DNA of 64,000 nt. Origin: Thermoanaerobacter wiegelii Rt8.B1. GTDB taxonomy: Bacteria > Bacillota > Thermoanaerobacteria > Thermoanaerobacterales > Thermoanaerobacteraceae. The position numbers and the translations under genes are program-made. This document shows, in pieces, positions 24,594-33,310 of this stretch (position 1 is its first letter; every line of letters begins with the position of its first letter). Location: positions 2,463,501-2,527,500 of the forward strand of contig NC_015958.1 of assembly GCF_000147695.2 (NCBI RefSeq), read 5' to 3'. Below the pieces are notes generated by a model that worked only from the letters and a program-made list of their open reading frames with translations, did no database searches and was not told the origin of the DNA.

Positions 24594-25826
24594 ATGAATA
24601 CAGTGGAAAAATTAGAATATTCTTTTCCTGCTCTTAAACACAGAAATTTTAGGCTCTTCTGGTTTGGACAAATGATTTCCCTTATAGGCACATGGATGCA
24701 AAATATAGGCCAAGGTTGGCTAGTTCTTAAACTGACAAATTCGTCTTTTTTATTGGGGCTAGTAAGTGCTGTTCAGTTTTTACCTGTGATGCTTTTTTCT
24801 CTATTCGCAGGCGTTGTAATAGATAGATTCCCAAAGAGAAAACTAATTTTATTTACACAGTCAAGTTTTGCAATTTCTGCCTTTATCTTGGCCACTTTGA
24901 CTGCTTTAAAGATAATAAATTATTGGGAAATCTTGGCTTTGGCTTTGTTTAATGGCTTTTTGAATACAATAGATATGCCAGCAAGGCAATCTTTCATCAT
25001 TGACTTAGTGGGCAAAAAAGATTTAATGAATGCCATTGCTTTAAACTCTGCAGTGTTTAACGCAGCAAGAATAGTAGGACCAGCAATTGCAGGAATATTA
25101 ATTGGCAAATTAGGATATGCTGTATGTTTTTATTTAAATTCTGCAAGCTTTATTGCTGTAATAATAGGACTCATATTAATTACCGTAGAAGGAATAACGC
25201 CAAAAACTAATGATGTCAAAGCAAAGATTTTTGATGACTTAAAGGACGGGTTAATATACATCAAAAATACTCCAATTATACTCACCACGATACTCATGAT
25301 TGCAATTTTAAGCACTTTCTCAATGAATTTCAATGTATTAGTTCCCGTTTTTACTAAAGATGTACTTCACAGAGAAGCTACTGGTTATGGTATGCTTATG
25401 TCAGCAATGGGAACAGGAGCACTAATTGGAGCATTGGTACTGGCTTCAATAAGCAGAAGAGGAGTAAAACCCGTTTATTTGTTTGGCGGTGGCATAGGTC
25501 TTGGAATTTTTCAAATCCTCATAGGAATACAGAGTAATTATCTATTAACAGCTTTGCTTTTAGCTTTAGCAGGGTGGTCTATGATAACTTTTAGTTCCTC
25601 CGCAAACACTACTATACAAATTAACTCTGCAGATGAATTCAGAGGAAGAGTAATGAGTGTTTATTCTTTGGTTTTTGGTGGAGTAACACCTATAGGCTCA
25701 TTGTATGCTGGTACATTATCTCAAAAGTTTGGCTCCCACATAACTTTTATAGTAAGTGGAATAATCGCCCTTTCGTATACACTTTATGTCTTAGTGTTTC
25801 AATATAAAAAAGTGTATAAAGTATAA
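24594..25826 (+). CDS. MFS exporter (EntS/DUF894-like)
   Basis: A 410-residue, 12-helix transporter with the MFS signature FAGVVIDRFPKRKLILFTQS between helices 2 and 3. The start NFRLFWFGQMISLIGTWMQN IGQGWLV is typical of enterobactin-exporter-like or macrolide-efflux-like MFS proteins. It follows the TPR regulator closely, so it is likely a regulated efflux pump. The substrate is unknown. Confidence 0.8.
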   Translation: MNTVEKLEYSFPALKHRNFRLFWFGQMISLIGTWMQNIGQGWLVLKLTNSSFLLGLVSAVQFLPVMLFSLFAGVVIDRFPKRKLILFTQSSFAISAFILATLTALKIINYWEILALALFNGFLNTIDMPARQSFIIDLVGKKDLMNAIALNSAVFNAARIVGPAIAGILIGKLGYAVCFYLNSASFIAVIIGLILITVEGITPKTNDVKAKIFDDLKDGLIYIKNTPIILTTILMIAILSTFSMNFNVLVPVFTKDVLHREATGYGMLMSAMGTGALIGALVLASISRRGVKPVYLFGGGIGLGIFQILIGIQSNYLLTALLLALAGWSMITFSSSANTTIQINSADEFRGRVMSVYSLVFGGVTPIGSLYAGTLSQKFGSHITFIVSGIIALSYTLYVLVFQYKKVYKV

Positions 25827-25850
25827 TGTTTTTCCCATTCTAATTTTTTT

Positions 25851-27074
25851 CTACTCTTCCTCATATATCCTTTTTGCCTCTTTAAATATTTCAATAGCCC
25901 TTGGAAGAAGCCCATTGACATAAGCAATTAAAATCCCATAATTTACGATAGGTATTTTTTTCTCTTTAGCGTAAGAAATCCTATAAAGCATCTCTCTTCT
26001 ATTTAGCATACAAGCTCCACAATGAACAATTAAACTGTAAGATTCCAAATCCGCAGGAAATGTCATACCACTAGACCAGCTAAATTGCAAATTCTTTCCT
26101 GTTTTTTGCCTTAGCCAACGAGGTATTTTAACTGTTCCTATATCATCTTCTTGTCTGTGGTGGGTACACCCTTCTGCAATTAAAACTTTATCGCCCTCCT
26201 TTAATTTTTCGATAACTCTTACCCCTTTTACAAGCTCCTCTAAATCTCCTTTATATCGGGCAAAAAGTATTGAAAATGAAGTGAGAGGTATGTCAGGAGG
26301 AACAATAGCACCAACCTTATTAAAAACTTGTGAATCTGTAATAACTAAAGAAGGCTTATTATTTATGCTTTTTAATGCTTTGTCCAATTCTGTATCTTTT
26401 ACTACTAGTGCTATACCGCCAGTGTCAAGAATGTCCCTTATAGTTTGTTGCTGGGGAAGTATAAGCCTCCCCTTTGGAGCTGCTTTATCAATAGGCACAA
26501 CTAAAATCACTAAATCACCAGTTTTTATCAAATCCCCTACCAATTTTATACTATCATCGCTTGGTGCTTTTTTTATTATCATCATTTTGAGTTCTTCTAT
26601 TCCTTCTTTGTTTCTAGCAGAAACTTCTATCAGTTTTAGATTTAATCTTTTTTCCCATTCTTTTTTTTGTAATTGTGAATAATTTGACAAATCTTTTTTA
26701 TTAATAACCCCTACAACTGGGATGTTTTTCTCCGTTATTATCTGTAAAATCTTTTCCTCAAATTCTGTAACTCCTTCTGTACCATCAATCACAAGAATAG
26801 CGAGGTCTGTTTTATTTAGAACTTCATAGGTCTTTTTTACTCTCAGCTCTCCAAGAGGCCCTACATCATCTAATCCTGCAGTATCAATAATTACCACTGG
26901 TCCGATTGGAAGTATCTCCATAGCTTTTGAGACAGGGTCAGTAGTAGTGCCTGCAATATCAGACACAAGAGCCACTTCTTGATTTGTTAAAGCATTAATG
27001 AGACTTGATTTTCCCGCATTTCTTCTACCGAAAAGCGCAATATGAAGTCTAGATGAGGTAGGCGTAGTATTCAT
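25851..27074 (-). CDS. hydF: [FeFe]-hydrogenase H-cluster maturation GTPase HydF
   Basis: A 407-residue protein from ATG 27074, with GGGAG upstream; a longer frame exists to 27122. Residues 10-175 form a GTPase domain: GRRNAGKSSLINAL (P-loop), DTAGLDD, INKKD. The C-terminus has the Fe-S site CTHHRQ…HCGACM. HydF is the scaffold that receives the 2Fe subcluster from HydE and HydG and hands it to the hydrogenase. No hydrogenase genes are in this window. Confidence 0.95.
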   Translation of the reverse strand: MNTTPTSSRLHIALFGRRNAGKSSLINALTNQEVALVSDIAGTTTDPVSKAMEILPIGPVVIIDTAGLDDVGPLGELRVKKTYEVLNKTDLAILVIDGTEGVTEFEEKILQIITEKNIPVVGVINKKDLSNYSQLQKKEWEKRLNLKLIEVSARNKEGIEELKMMIIKKAPSDDSIKLVGDLIKTGDLVILVVPIDKAAPKGRLILPQQQTIRDILDTGGIALVVKDTELDKALKSINNKPSLVITDSQVFNKVGAIVPPDIPLTSFSILFARYKGDLEELVKGVRVIEKLKEGDKVLIAEGCTHHRQEDDIGTVKIPRWLRQKTGKNLQFSWSSGMTFPADLESYSLIVHCGACMLNRREMLYRISYAKEKKIPIVNYGILIAYVNGLLPRAIEIFKEAKRIYEEE

Positions 27075-27143
27075 ATTTAAATCTCCCTTCATAAAAAATA
27101 ACCTATATAATGAATAATACAAATCAGGGAGTTTGTCAATAAT

Positions 27144-28529
27144 TTATCTATCTTTTAAAGGCAACTCAATAGTGAAAACACTACCTTTTCCTACCTCGCT
27201 TTCTACAGTAATAGTCCCTTTGTGTTCTTCAATTATCTTTTTAGAAATAGCAAGTCCCAATCCTGTGCCACTGTATTTATTATTTTTACCTCTATAAAAT
27301 TTATCAAATATATATTTTATTTCCTCTTGCGGAATTCCTTGTCCCTGGTCTTCAATCCTTATTACAGCTTTTTTGTCCTTTATGTCAAGAAACACCTTAA
27401 CATATTTTCCTCTACTACAAGCTTTTATTCCATTGTCAATTATATTCACTAATACTTGTTTTAATCGATTTACATCCCCATTTATGACAACCCTATCAAT
27501 CTTTTTTTTGCAAATTAAATTTACTCCATCATTGCTAGCATGAGGTCTTAAAATTGCGACTGTATCCTCTATCAATTTATCTAACTCTACTTCTTCAAAA
27601 CTTAGTTTAATCTTATTTAATTCTATCTTAGAAAAATCCAAAAGTTCATCCACTAAACGAGAAAGCCTATCTGTTTCTTCATCAATAATGTTCAAATACT
27701 CATATAGTTCACTATTTTTTTCTACCAAATCCATCGCAGTTATCGCGAATCCTTTTATGGAAGTAAGAGGTGTTTTTAATTCGTGAGAAATATTGCTTAT
27801 AAATTCATTTTTCATCTCTTCTAACTGTCCCAATTCTTCGGCCATTTTGTTAAAAGAATCCGCAAGTATTCCTATTTCGTCATTTGAAGTTTTCTCCGCT
27901 CTCACTTTAAAATTGCCCTTTGCCATTTCCTGAGTTGCCTTTTTTACCATTTCAAGAGGTTTTGTTAATTCATTTGCTATAAAAAATCCTATTATCAACG
28001 CAACTAAAGAAGACACTGTCAAAACAAGCGCTAAAAATAAAACCAGTCTTTTTATTATGTTGGAAACTTCCTCCAAAGAGGAAGAAAGCCTCAAAATTGC
28101 CACATAATTTAATTTGTTTTTTATAGGAACCGAAACGTGTAAAACTCTTTCATTATTGATTTTTTCTGTATAAACTCCACTTTCTCCAGAAATAGCTTGT
28201 ATGACATCCGGGGTGAGTATTTTGATAGGGACAGGAGTAGATGAAAGTGTGGAATCTCCTAAAAGCATACCTTCCATATTTAAAACCTGAACTTGAGCAT
28301 TAGTATCTGTAGCAAGCTTTTTAACTACATCTTGGCTTATTGTATATATATCTGCATCAATGTAGCTGTCAAACACACGAGAAAAAGAAGTGCCCTGAGA
28401 AGTTAATATCTCAATTATATTGTCAATATAATATTTTTCAAGAGTTAAAGTAGATATGACTCCGAAAAAAATTATTATCATTGTAATCAATAAAATATAT
28501 GAAATGGTAAGTTTAATCTTTATACTCAT
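27144..28529 (-). CDS. Sensor histidine kinase
   Basis: A 461-residue kinase: membrane helix (about residues 8-28), outside sensor domain, second helix (about 163-185), HAMP (KPLEMVKKATQEMAKGNF), HisKA with FISNISHELKTPLTSIKGF (phosphorylated His), and HATPase motifs NIIDNGIKA, IEDQGQGIP and GTGLGLAISKKIIEEHKG. It is adjacent to the response regulator and probably co-transcribed with it. The signal is unknown. Confidence 0.9.
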   Translation of the reverse strand: MSIKIKLTISYILLITMIIIFFGVISTLTLEKYYIDNIIEILTSQGTSFSRVFDSYIDADIYTISQDVVKKLATDTNAQVQVLNMEGMLLGDSTLSSTPVPIKILTPDVIQAISGESGVYTEKINNERVLHVSVPIKNKLNYVAILRLSSSLEEVSNIIKRLVLFLALVLTVSSLVALIIGFFIANELTKPLEMVKKATQEMAKGNFKVRAEKTSNDEIGILADSFNKMAEELGQLEEMKNEFISNISHELKTPLTSIKGFAITAMDLVEKNSELYEYLNIIDEETDRLSRLVDELLDFSKIELNKIKLSFEEVELDKLIEDTVAILRPHASNDGVNLICKKKIDRVVINGDVNRLKQVLVNIIDNGIKACSRGKYVKVFLDIKDKKAVIRIEDQGQGIPQEEIKYIFDKFYRGKNNKYSGTGLGLAISKKIIEEHKGTITVESEVGKGSVFTIELPLKDR

Positions 28530-29219
28530 TTAGTTTCCCCCAAAATAGTACCCAACTCCCCATTGGGTATGTATATATTTCGGCTGGTCAGGATTTACTT
28601 CAATTTTCTCCCTCAATCTTCGTATATGTACGTCCAAAGTTTTCGTATCTTCGATAAAAGAATCGCCCCATATAGAAGCAATAAGTTCCTCTCTCTTTAC
28701 AACTTTTTTCCTATTTGTCATCAACATCTTTAAAATCTGAAATTCTCTCGGAGTAAGAAAAACCTCCTTTCCTCTTACAAAAGCCTTATTCTGGATCAAG
28801 TCCAATTTTATTTCATCATATTCCAACAAATTGATGCTTTTACTTGAAGCATTAAATTCATAAACCCTTCTTATAACCGCTCTTACTCTGGCGACAAGTT
28901 CTCTCGGGTTAAAAGGTTTTGTTATATAGTCATCTGCTCCTAGCTCTAAACCCAAGATTTTATCCACATCCTGGCTTTTGGCTGTCAAGATAACTACTGG
29001 AGTATTCACTTTCATAGCTCTTATCTTTTTCAAAAGTTCAAAACCACTTATGTCTGGAAGCATTATGTCCAACACTATAACAGAAAACCTTTCCCTTTCT
29101 AATAAATAAAGTGCCCTCTCACCCTCATGCACTATTTCAGTCTCGTAGTATTTATCCAAATTTATTTTTACAAATTTAGCTATATTAACATCGTCTTCAA
29201 TTACCAATATTTTGTGCAT
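28530..29219 (-). CDS. OmpR/PhoB-family response regulator
   Basis: A 229-residue regulator. Its receiver domain has the acidic pocket EDD (residues 8-10), the phospho-acceptor in VIVLDIMLP and the conserved Lys in YITKPF. A winged-helix DNA-binding domain (LTPREFQILKMLMTNRKKVV…DVHIRRLREKIE) follows. Its stop directly precedes the kinase start. Regulators of this class bind tandem repeats about 11 bp apart; such repeats occur at 49649-49702 and 56678-56732, but no link is proven. Confidence 0.9.
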   Translation of the reverse strand: MHKILVIEDDVNIAKFVKINLDKYYETEIVHEGERALYLLERERFSVIVLDIMLPDISGFELLKKIRAMKVNTPVVILTAKSQDVDKILGLELGADDYITKPFNPRELVARVRAVIRRVYEFNASSKSINLLEYDEIKLDLIQNKAFVRGKEVFLTPREFQILKMLMTNRKKVVKREELIASIWGDSFIEDTKTLDVHIRRLREKIEVNPDQPKYIHTQWGVGYYFGGN

Positions 29220-29366
29220 TTTACCACCTCCTCACCATTATATTATCATACTTTTATAAAAATTAACAATTGTATTTTTCAATTGTCCGATATTTGTAAC
29301 TCAATTTATAAAAAATTTTTCCCTCCCTCTTGAAACTTAAAAAATTTTAATGTATTATAAATATAA

Positions 29367-29400
29367 AAGATAATATATTTCCGTTAAAATATATTATCTT
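29367..29400. promoter_or_regulatory. Inverted repeat upstream of superoxide reductase
   Basis: Arms AAGATAATATATTT and AAATATATTATCTT (29367-29380, 29387-29400) with a 6-base spacer lie about 50 bases before the gene. It could be an operator for an oxidative-stress repressor or a 5'-leader hairpin. There is no T run, so it is not a terminator. Confidence 0.5.
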
Positions 29401-29449
29401 CTGAAACTTAATTTTAATTTTACACTTTTACATAGAAGGAGGAATAAAA

Positions 29450-29827
29450 ATGGCTGATTTATATGGAGTTTACAAATGTGAAAAATGTGGAAATATAGTA
29501 GAAGTGCTTCACGAAGGGGTTGGCACTTTAGTCTGCTGTGGTGAACCAATGGTAAAAATGCAAGAAAAAACAGGAGATACAGGCACAGAAAAGCACACAC
29601 CTGTTATTGAAAGAAATGGAAATATTGTAACAGTAAAAGTAGGAAGTATACCTCACCCAATGGAAGAAAAGCATTGGATTGAATGGATTTCTCTCTTAGC
29701 TGATGGGGTATACATGAGAAAAGTATTAAAACCAGGTGAAAAGCCTGAAGCAGTTTTTGTAACAGATGCAAAAGATTTAAAAGCGTGGTCCTACTGCAAT
29801 TTGCACGGTCTATGGAAATCTGAATGA
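29450..29827 (+). CDS. dfx: Desulfoferrodoxin / superoxide reductase
   Basis: A 125-residue protein with both iron sites. The N-terminal rubredoxin-like centre has YKCEKCGN and VCCGEP (residues 9-31). The catalytic neelaredoxin centre has [19 protein letters not shown] and CNLHGLW, supplying four His and one Cys. It reduces superoxide to peroxide without making oxygen, a typical defence of anaerobes. AGAAGGAGG precedes the ATG. Confidence 0.95.
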   Translation: MADLYGVYKCEKCGNIVEVLHEGVGTLVCCGEPMVKMQEKTGDTGTEKHTPVIERNGNIVTVKVGSIPHPMEEKHWIEWISLLADGVYMRKVLKPGEKPEAVFVTDAKDLKAWSYCNLHGLWKSE

Positions 29828-30145
29828 AAATAAGGGCAAAAAGCCCTTATTTCAGTTTGTTGACAAAGTTAAAAAATATTCAAAGGAGATATTTTGCATC
29901 GTCGCTCCGATATTCCAAAGCGACAAAACTAAAGCTCGACCTTCGGGCTCCGGCAGGGTACCGGGCACAATCGGCCTCCTTGCCTCAGGTGCCCGCCTTC
30001 GCCATCCATGGCTTCGGCCCTGCCTCCACCCTCGGTCTTGCTAAGTTTTGTTACCGCTTTGTAACAAGTCGCTCCCTATGCAAAATATCTCCTTTACGAA
30101 AGTTTGTCTACAGTCTGAAATAAGGGCAAAAAGCCCTTATTTTTT
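29828..30145. mobile_element. MITE-like palindromic element in a duplicated terminator
   Basis: Identical hairpins with core ATAAGGGCAAAAAGCCCTTAT flank a roughly 265-bp insert (near 29830-29851 and 30119-30141). The insert has imperfect inverted ends starting TTTCAG, including a perfect 18-bp pair AAAGGAGATATTTTGCAT (29882-29899, complement 30078-30095). An inner pair near 29916-29930 and 30043-30061 follows. The core is GC-rich and strongly self-complementary, unlike the host. There is no open frame. It looks like a non-autonomous element that duplicated its target, or a structured RNA gene. Confidence 0.6.
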
Positions 30146-31456
30146 ACTCTCTAACTTATACCTCTCTAATTCTTTTTCTGTCAAAGAATATTTATTAAGC
30201 ACCATTAAGCTTAGTATAATTATAGCACCTGCTAAAGGCCCACAAAGCTGTAAACCAAGCGGATTTTCTGCATTATACCCAAAAATCTTAAATAAAAGTG
30301 GAGTTACAAGAGAAGAAATCCCTATTACTATTTTTATTATAAATCCCTGAGCTCCAAAAAACATTCCCTCTCTTCTTTGCCCTGTCTTAATCCCATCCAA
30401 TTCCGCTATATCAGCAATCATTGCATTAGGTACTACAAAGAATACAGAAAGCGGTATACCAGCTAATAAAATGATAATTATAGAAACTGTTTTATTAAAA
30501 ACAGTCCCAAAAAGTCCAGTAAGAGTTAAAATGAAAGCAAATATTATAGAAAACACCATAAGAAGTTTTTTCTTTCCGTATAATAGTGTAAGCTTCGGCA
30601 CAAAGAAGCTAAACAAAACTGCCACAACAAATGCACCTGCAATCATAAAGCCAGAATCTTCAGCCGGAGTCTTTAAAAGCACCTCAGTTATATAAGGCAT
30701 TGCTATAGTCAAGGTATTTATGCCAAACCACAAAGCTGTTGCTGCAGTAAGGTAATACATAAAATCTGCATTTGCCAAAGTCATCTTAATAGAAGTAAAC
30801 ATCCCCACTGTAGGTATATTTTCTTCCTCTATTTTTTCTTCTTTTACAAAAATAGGCGTAAGCATTAAAGTAATAAAAGCAAAGATTCCTAATATAATAC
30901 CCATAACTTTAAAATTAAAAATGCTAATTAAAATTCCTGACCCTGCTTCTGCTACCATAACACCTATAATCTGCGTTATCCCTTGCATCATAGTAAGTAT
31001 AATTCTTTCTTTTGCATCTTTAGTTATTTCAGGTATGAGAGCAAGATACGGCGCCACAACTGCAGTAAAAGACACAAAAAATAAACTTAATACAAAAGTG
31101 AGATAAACAAAATTTACTATTGACACCTCAGAAACAGGAGGAAACCATATCATTATAAAAGAAATCATCAAAACAGGTGAGCCAAATAGCACAAAAGGTA
31201 TTCTCCTGCCCATTTTGGTATTTAATTTGTCAGAATAATAAGCAACTATTGGGTCAGATATGCCGTCAAATATTCTCGCAACTATCATAGAAAAACCTAT
31301 AAGGCTTATTGGTACAAGCATTTTAAGCCCCTGTGTATTAAATGCTGGAGGAGTGTAATAGTATTGATACCATTTTACCGCAGTCTGTGTAAATATGGAA
31401 ATTCCTAAATACCCCAAAGAATACATAAAAAGCACAAAAAATCTATTATTTTTCAT
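30137..31456 (-). CDS. GPH-family sugar:cation symporter (MFS)
   Basis: A 439-residue, 12-helix transporter. GISDPIVAYYSDKLNTKMGR RIPFVLFGSP (about residues 64-93) is the glycoside-pentoside-hexuronide:cation symporter signature, and a long central loop follows helix 6. It is the last gene of an operon with nitrilases and a glycosidase and overlaps the nitrilase stop by 11 bases. It likely imports the glycoside or amide that those enzymes process. Confidence 0.8.
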   Translation of the reverse strand: MKNNRFFVLFMYSLGYLGISIFTQTAVKWYQYYYTPPAFNTQGLKMLVPISLIGFSMIVARIFDGISDPIVAYYSDKLNTKMGRRIPFVLFGSPVLMISFIMIWFPPVSEVSIVNFVYLTFVLSLFFVSFTAVVAPYLALIPEITKDAKERIILTMMQGITQIIGVMVAEAGSGILISIFNFKVMGIILGIFAFITLMLTPIFVKEEKIEEENIPTVGMFTSIKMTLANADFMYYLTAATALWFGINTLTIAMPYITEVLLKTPAEDSGFMIAGAFVVAVLFSFFVPKLTLLYGKKKLLMVFSIIFAFILTLTGLFGTVFNKTVSIIIILLAGIPLSVFFVVPNAMIADIAELDGIKTGQRREGMFFGAQGFIIKIVIGISSLVTPLLFKIFGYNAENPLGLQLCGPLAGAIIILSLMVLNKYSLTEKELERYKLESKK

Positions 31457-32534
31457 CTTTTACCCTCCTAAAATTCTCATACACCTTTTCATAATAATCC
31501 TTCTCAAATTCCTCATTCACATCTTTAAAGTATTCCGCTTTTTCCCTTACTTCATATAGCCTTTCAATGTCTAAATCGGAAGTTACGACATAATCACCTT
31601 CATAATGAGGCGCAATTGCAATTATTCCATCTTCATTTTCAGTCATATCAATGGGAGCAAAAATAGCTGCTTTACCTGTAAAGTGAATTCCTCCTATCCA
31701 TCCGTTTAAAGAAGCTTTTGCACCATAAACGTACGACTCCTGTACCCTTGGCCATATTCCCCTTAAAGCTCTCCAGAAATTGTACTCCTCCATATTGGCA
31801 ATAGGCAGTATTACAATTTCCGCCCCCTTTTCAAAAGCCATTCTAAAGGTCTCAAAATATGTGGCATCCATACAAACAGGGCATGCAATCTTACCTATAT
31901 CAAGAGAAAATACTTTAAGTTCCTCATCCCTCTTTATACCAATCTTCTCTTCAAAATCTGTCAAATGAATTTTCTTCTGCCTTCCTAAAATCTCCCCTTC
32001 TCTTGATATTAACGTGCCACCATTGTACAAATTGCCATTTTCAGTGATAATATAACTTCCTGTGTAAATATAAATTCCATACCTTTTAGCAAAATCCCTC
32101 ATTATCTTCTCATAAGCCTCTTGATAAGCTTTTGATATAGATTTAAATATAACTTTGAGTAATCCTTCTCCTCCACCACCTTCGCTATTTGAAACCTCTT
32201 CACTTTTTGCCTTTTTATTTAGAAAATTATTTAGCTTGCCAAATCCGGGAATAAGCCCTAACAAATCAAAAAAATTGTATTCAGGAAAGGCTACTATATC
32301 ACTTCCTTTTAATGCTGCCTCTTCTACAAATTTTCTCATCCTTTCGGCATATTCTTCAAAAGAATTTGTAACTTTTATTTCCCTCTCCACACATGCGACC
32401 CTTACTTTCCCTTTTTTCTTTAAAATAAAATTTCCTCTTGAAAACCCATGTAATCTTCTTAAATAGTTATTAACTTTTTTCTCAGACATTTTGCTTTCAA
32501 AAACAATCTCTAAAATGTTTTTCATATCAATCAC
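31446..32534 (-). CDS. Carbon-nitrogen hydrolase (nitrilase superfamily)
   Basis: A 362-residue enzyme with a complete catalytic triad: Glu in VAFPEYNFF (about residue 104), Lys in GRQKKIHLTDFEEK and Cys in ACPVCMDATYFE. Between the first two lies a Gly/Ser-rich insertion (SNSEGGGGEG). The family hydrolyses amides, nitriles or carbamoyl groups. It is the second nitrilase-fold gene of the operon; the one before it lacks the triad. The pair overlap by ATGA. The substrate is unknown. Confidence 0.8.
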   Translation of the reverse strand: MIDMKNILEIVFESKMSEKKVNNYLRRLHGFSRGNFILKKKGKVRVACVEREIKVTNSFEEYAERMRKFVEEAALKGSDIVAFPEYNFFDLLGLIPGFGKLNNFLNKKAKSEEVSNSEGGGGEGLLKVIFKSISKAYQEAYEKIMRDFAKRYGIYIYTGSYIITENGNLYNGGTLISREGEILGRQKKIHLTDFEEKIGIKRDEELKVFSLDIGKIACPVCMDATYFETFRMAFEKGAEIVILPIANMEEYNFWRALRGIWPRVQESYVYGAKASLNGWIGGIHFTGKAAIFAPIDMTENEDGIIAIAPHYEGDYVVTSDLDIERLYEVREKAEYFKDVNEEFEKDYYEKVYENFRRVKDEK

Positions 32535-33310
32535 CTAAAAATCCCTTTATAGGAGTTTATATTAAGTTGTTTTATCACATCAAATTTAGAAATAGCTTTT
32601 TGTCTCTCTACCTCATTAAGTTCCGCAATTATTATATTAGAATCTACTTCCTTGGCAAGAAAACCATCATCGTCTTTTGTCATCTCTAAAGGAGCATGTA
32701 TAGCTGCCTCTGAATAAAAGTTATTTTCTTTATACTCTCCTTTAAATCCACTTTCAATTGCAAAAAACAAATTTTGCTGCACATTTTGCCATACCCCTGC
32801 TATCTGCCTTGCAAAATTTCTCTGTCCTTTTATTGCAACAGGTGAAAGCACCAGATTGACACCTTTTAAAGCCGCATATCTTGAAACCTGAGGATAAAAC
32901 ACATCAGTAGAAAGAATTATGCTAATTTTATATCCCTTTATATCTGCAATTTTAAGAGCCGTATCTCTTGATAATCCTAATTCTCTCTCCCACCTTGCAA
33001 GGTATAACTGCCTTTGAAATAGTTTAATCTCTCCATTTAACATTACAAAAGAAGAATGATATACTTTTCCGTCGTGGTTTTCAAAATAACTTCCCGGATT
33101 TATAGCTATGTCTTTATACCTCAATGAAAAATCCCTAATTCTTTCTATAAAATCCCCTTCAAAATCACATACCTCTCCAGTAAGAGCGGGAAAAACCACA
33201 AGGTCAACTGCCTTTTCCTCGCATTCTCTTAAAACCTCCTCATATTTTCTTATACAGCTTCCGCTATCACCCCTTTTAAAAACTGCTGCAGCTACTCTCA
33301 TAAAACTCAC
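32531..33310 (-). CDS. Nitrilase-fold protein lacking the catalytic triad
   Basis: A 259-residue paralogue of the following gene, recognisable by LVVFPALTGEV, GEIKLFQRQLYLARWERELG and ISIILSTDVFYPQ. At the triad positions the Glu has become Ala, the Lys is lost in QLYL and the Cys is Ser, so it should be inactive. It overlaps both neighbours by four bases. It may be a regulatory or structural partner of the active nitrilase, or bind the same ligand. Confidence 0.65.
   Translation of the reverse strand: MSFMRVAAAVFKRGDSGSCIRKYEEVLRECEEKAVDLVVFPALTGEVCDFEGDFIERIRDFSLRYKDIAINPGSYFENHDGKVYHSSFVMLNGEIKLFQRQLYLARWERELGLSRDTALKIADIKGYKISIILSTDVFYPQVSRYAALKGVNLVLSPVAIKGQRNFARQIAGVWQNVQQNLFFAIESGFKGEYKENNFYSEAAIHAPLEMTKDDDGFLAKEVDSNIIIAELNEVERQKAISKFDVIKQLNINSYKGIFR

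Noticed and set aside
29850-30119. Protein-coding gene inside the GC-rich block
   Set aside because: Frames are explained by the palindromic repeats, lack ribosome sites and have proline/serine-rich nonsense composition.
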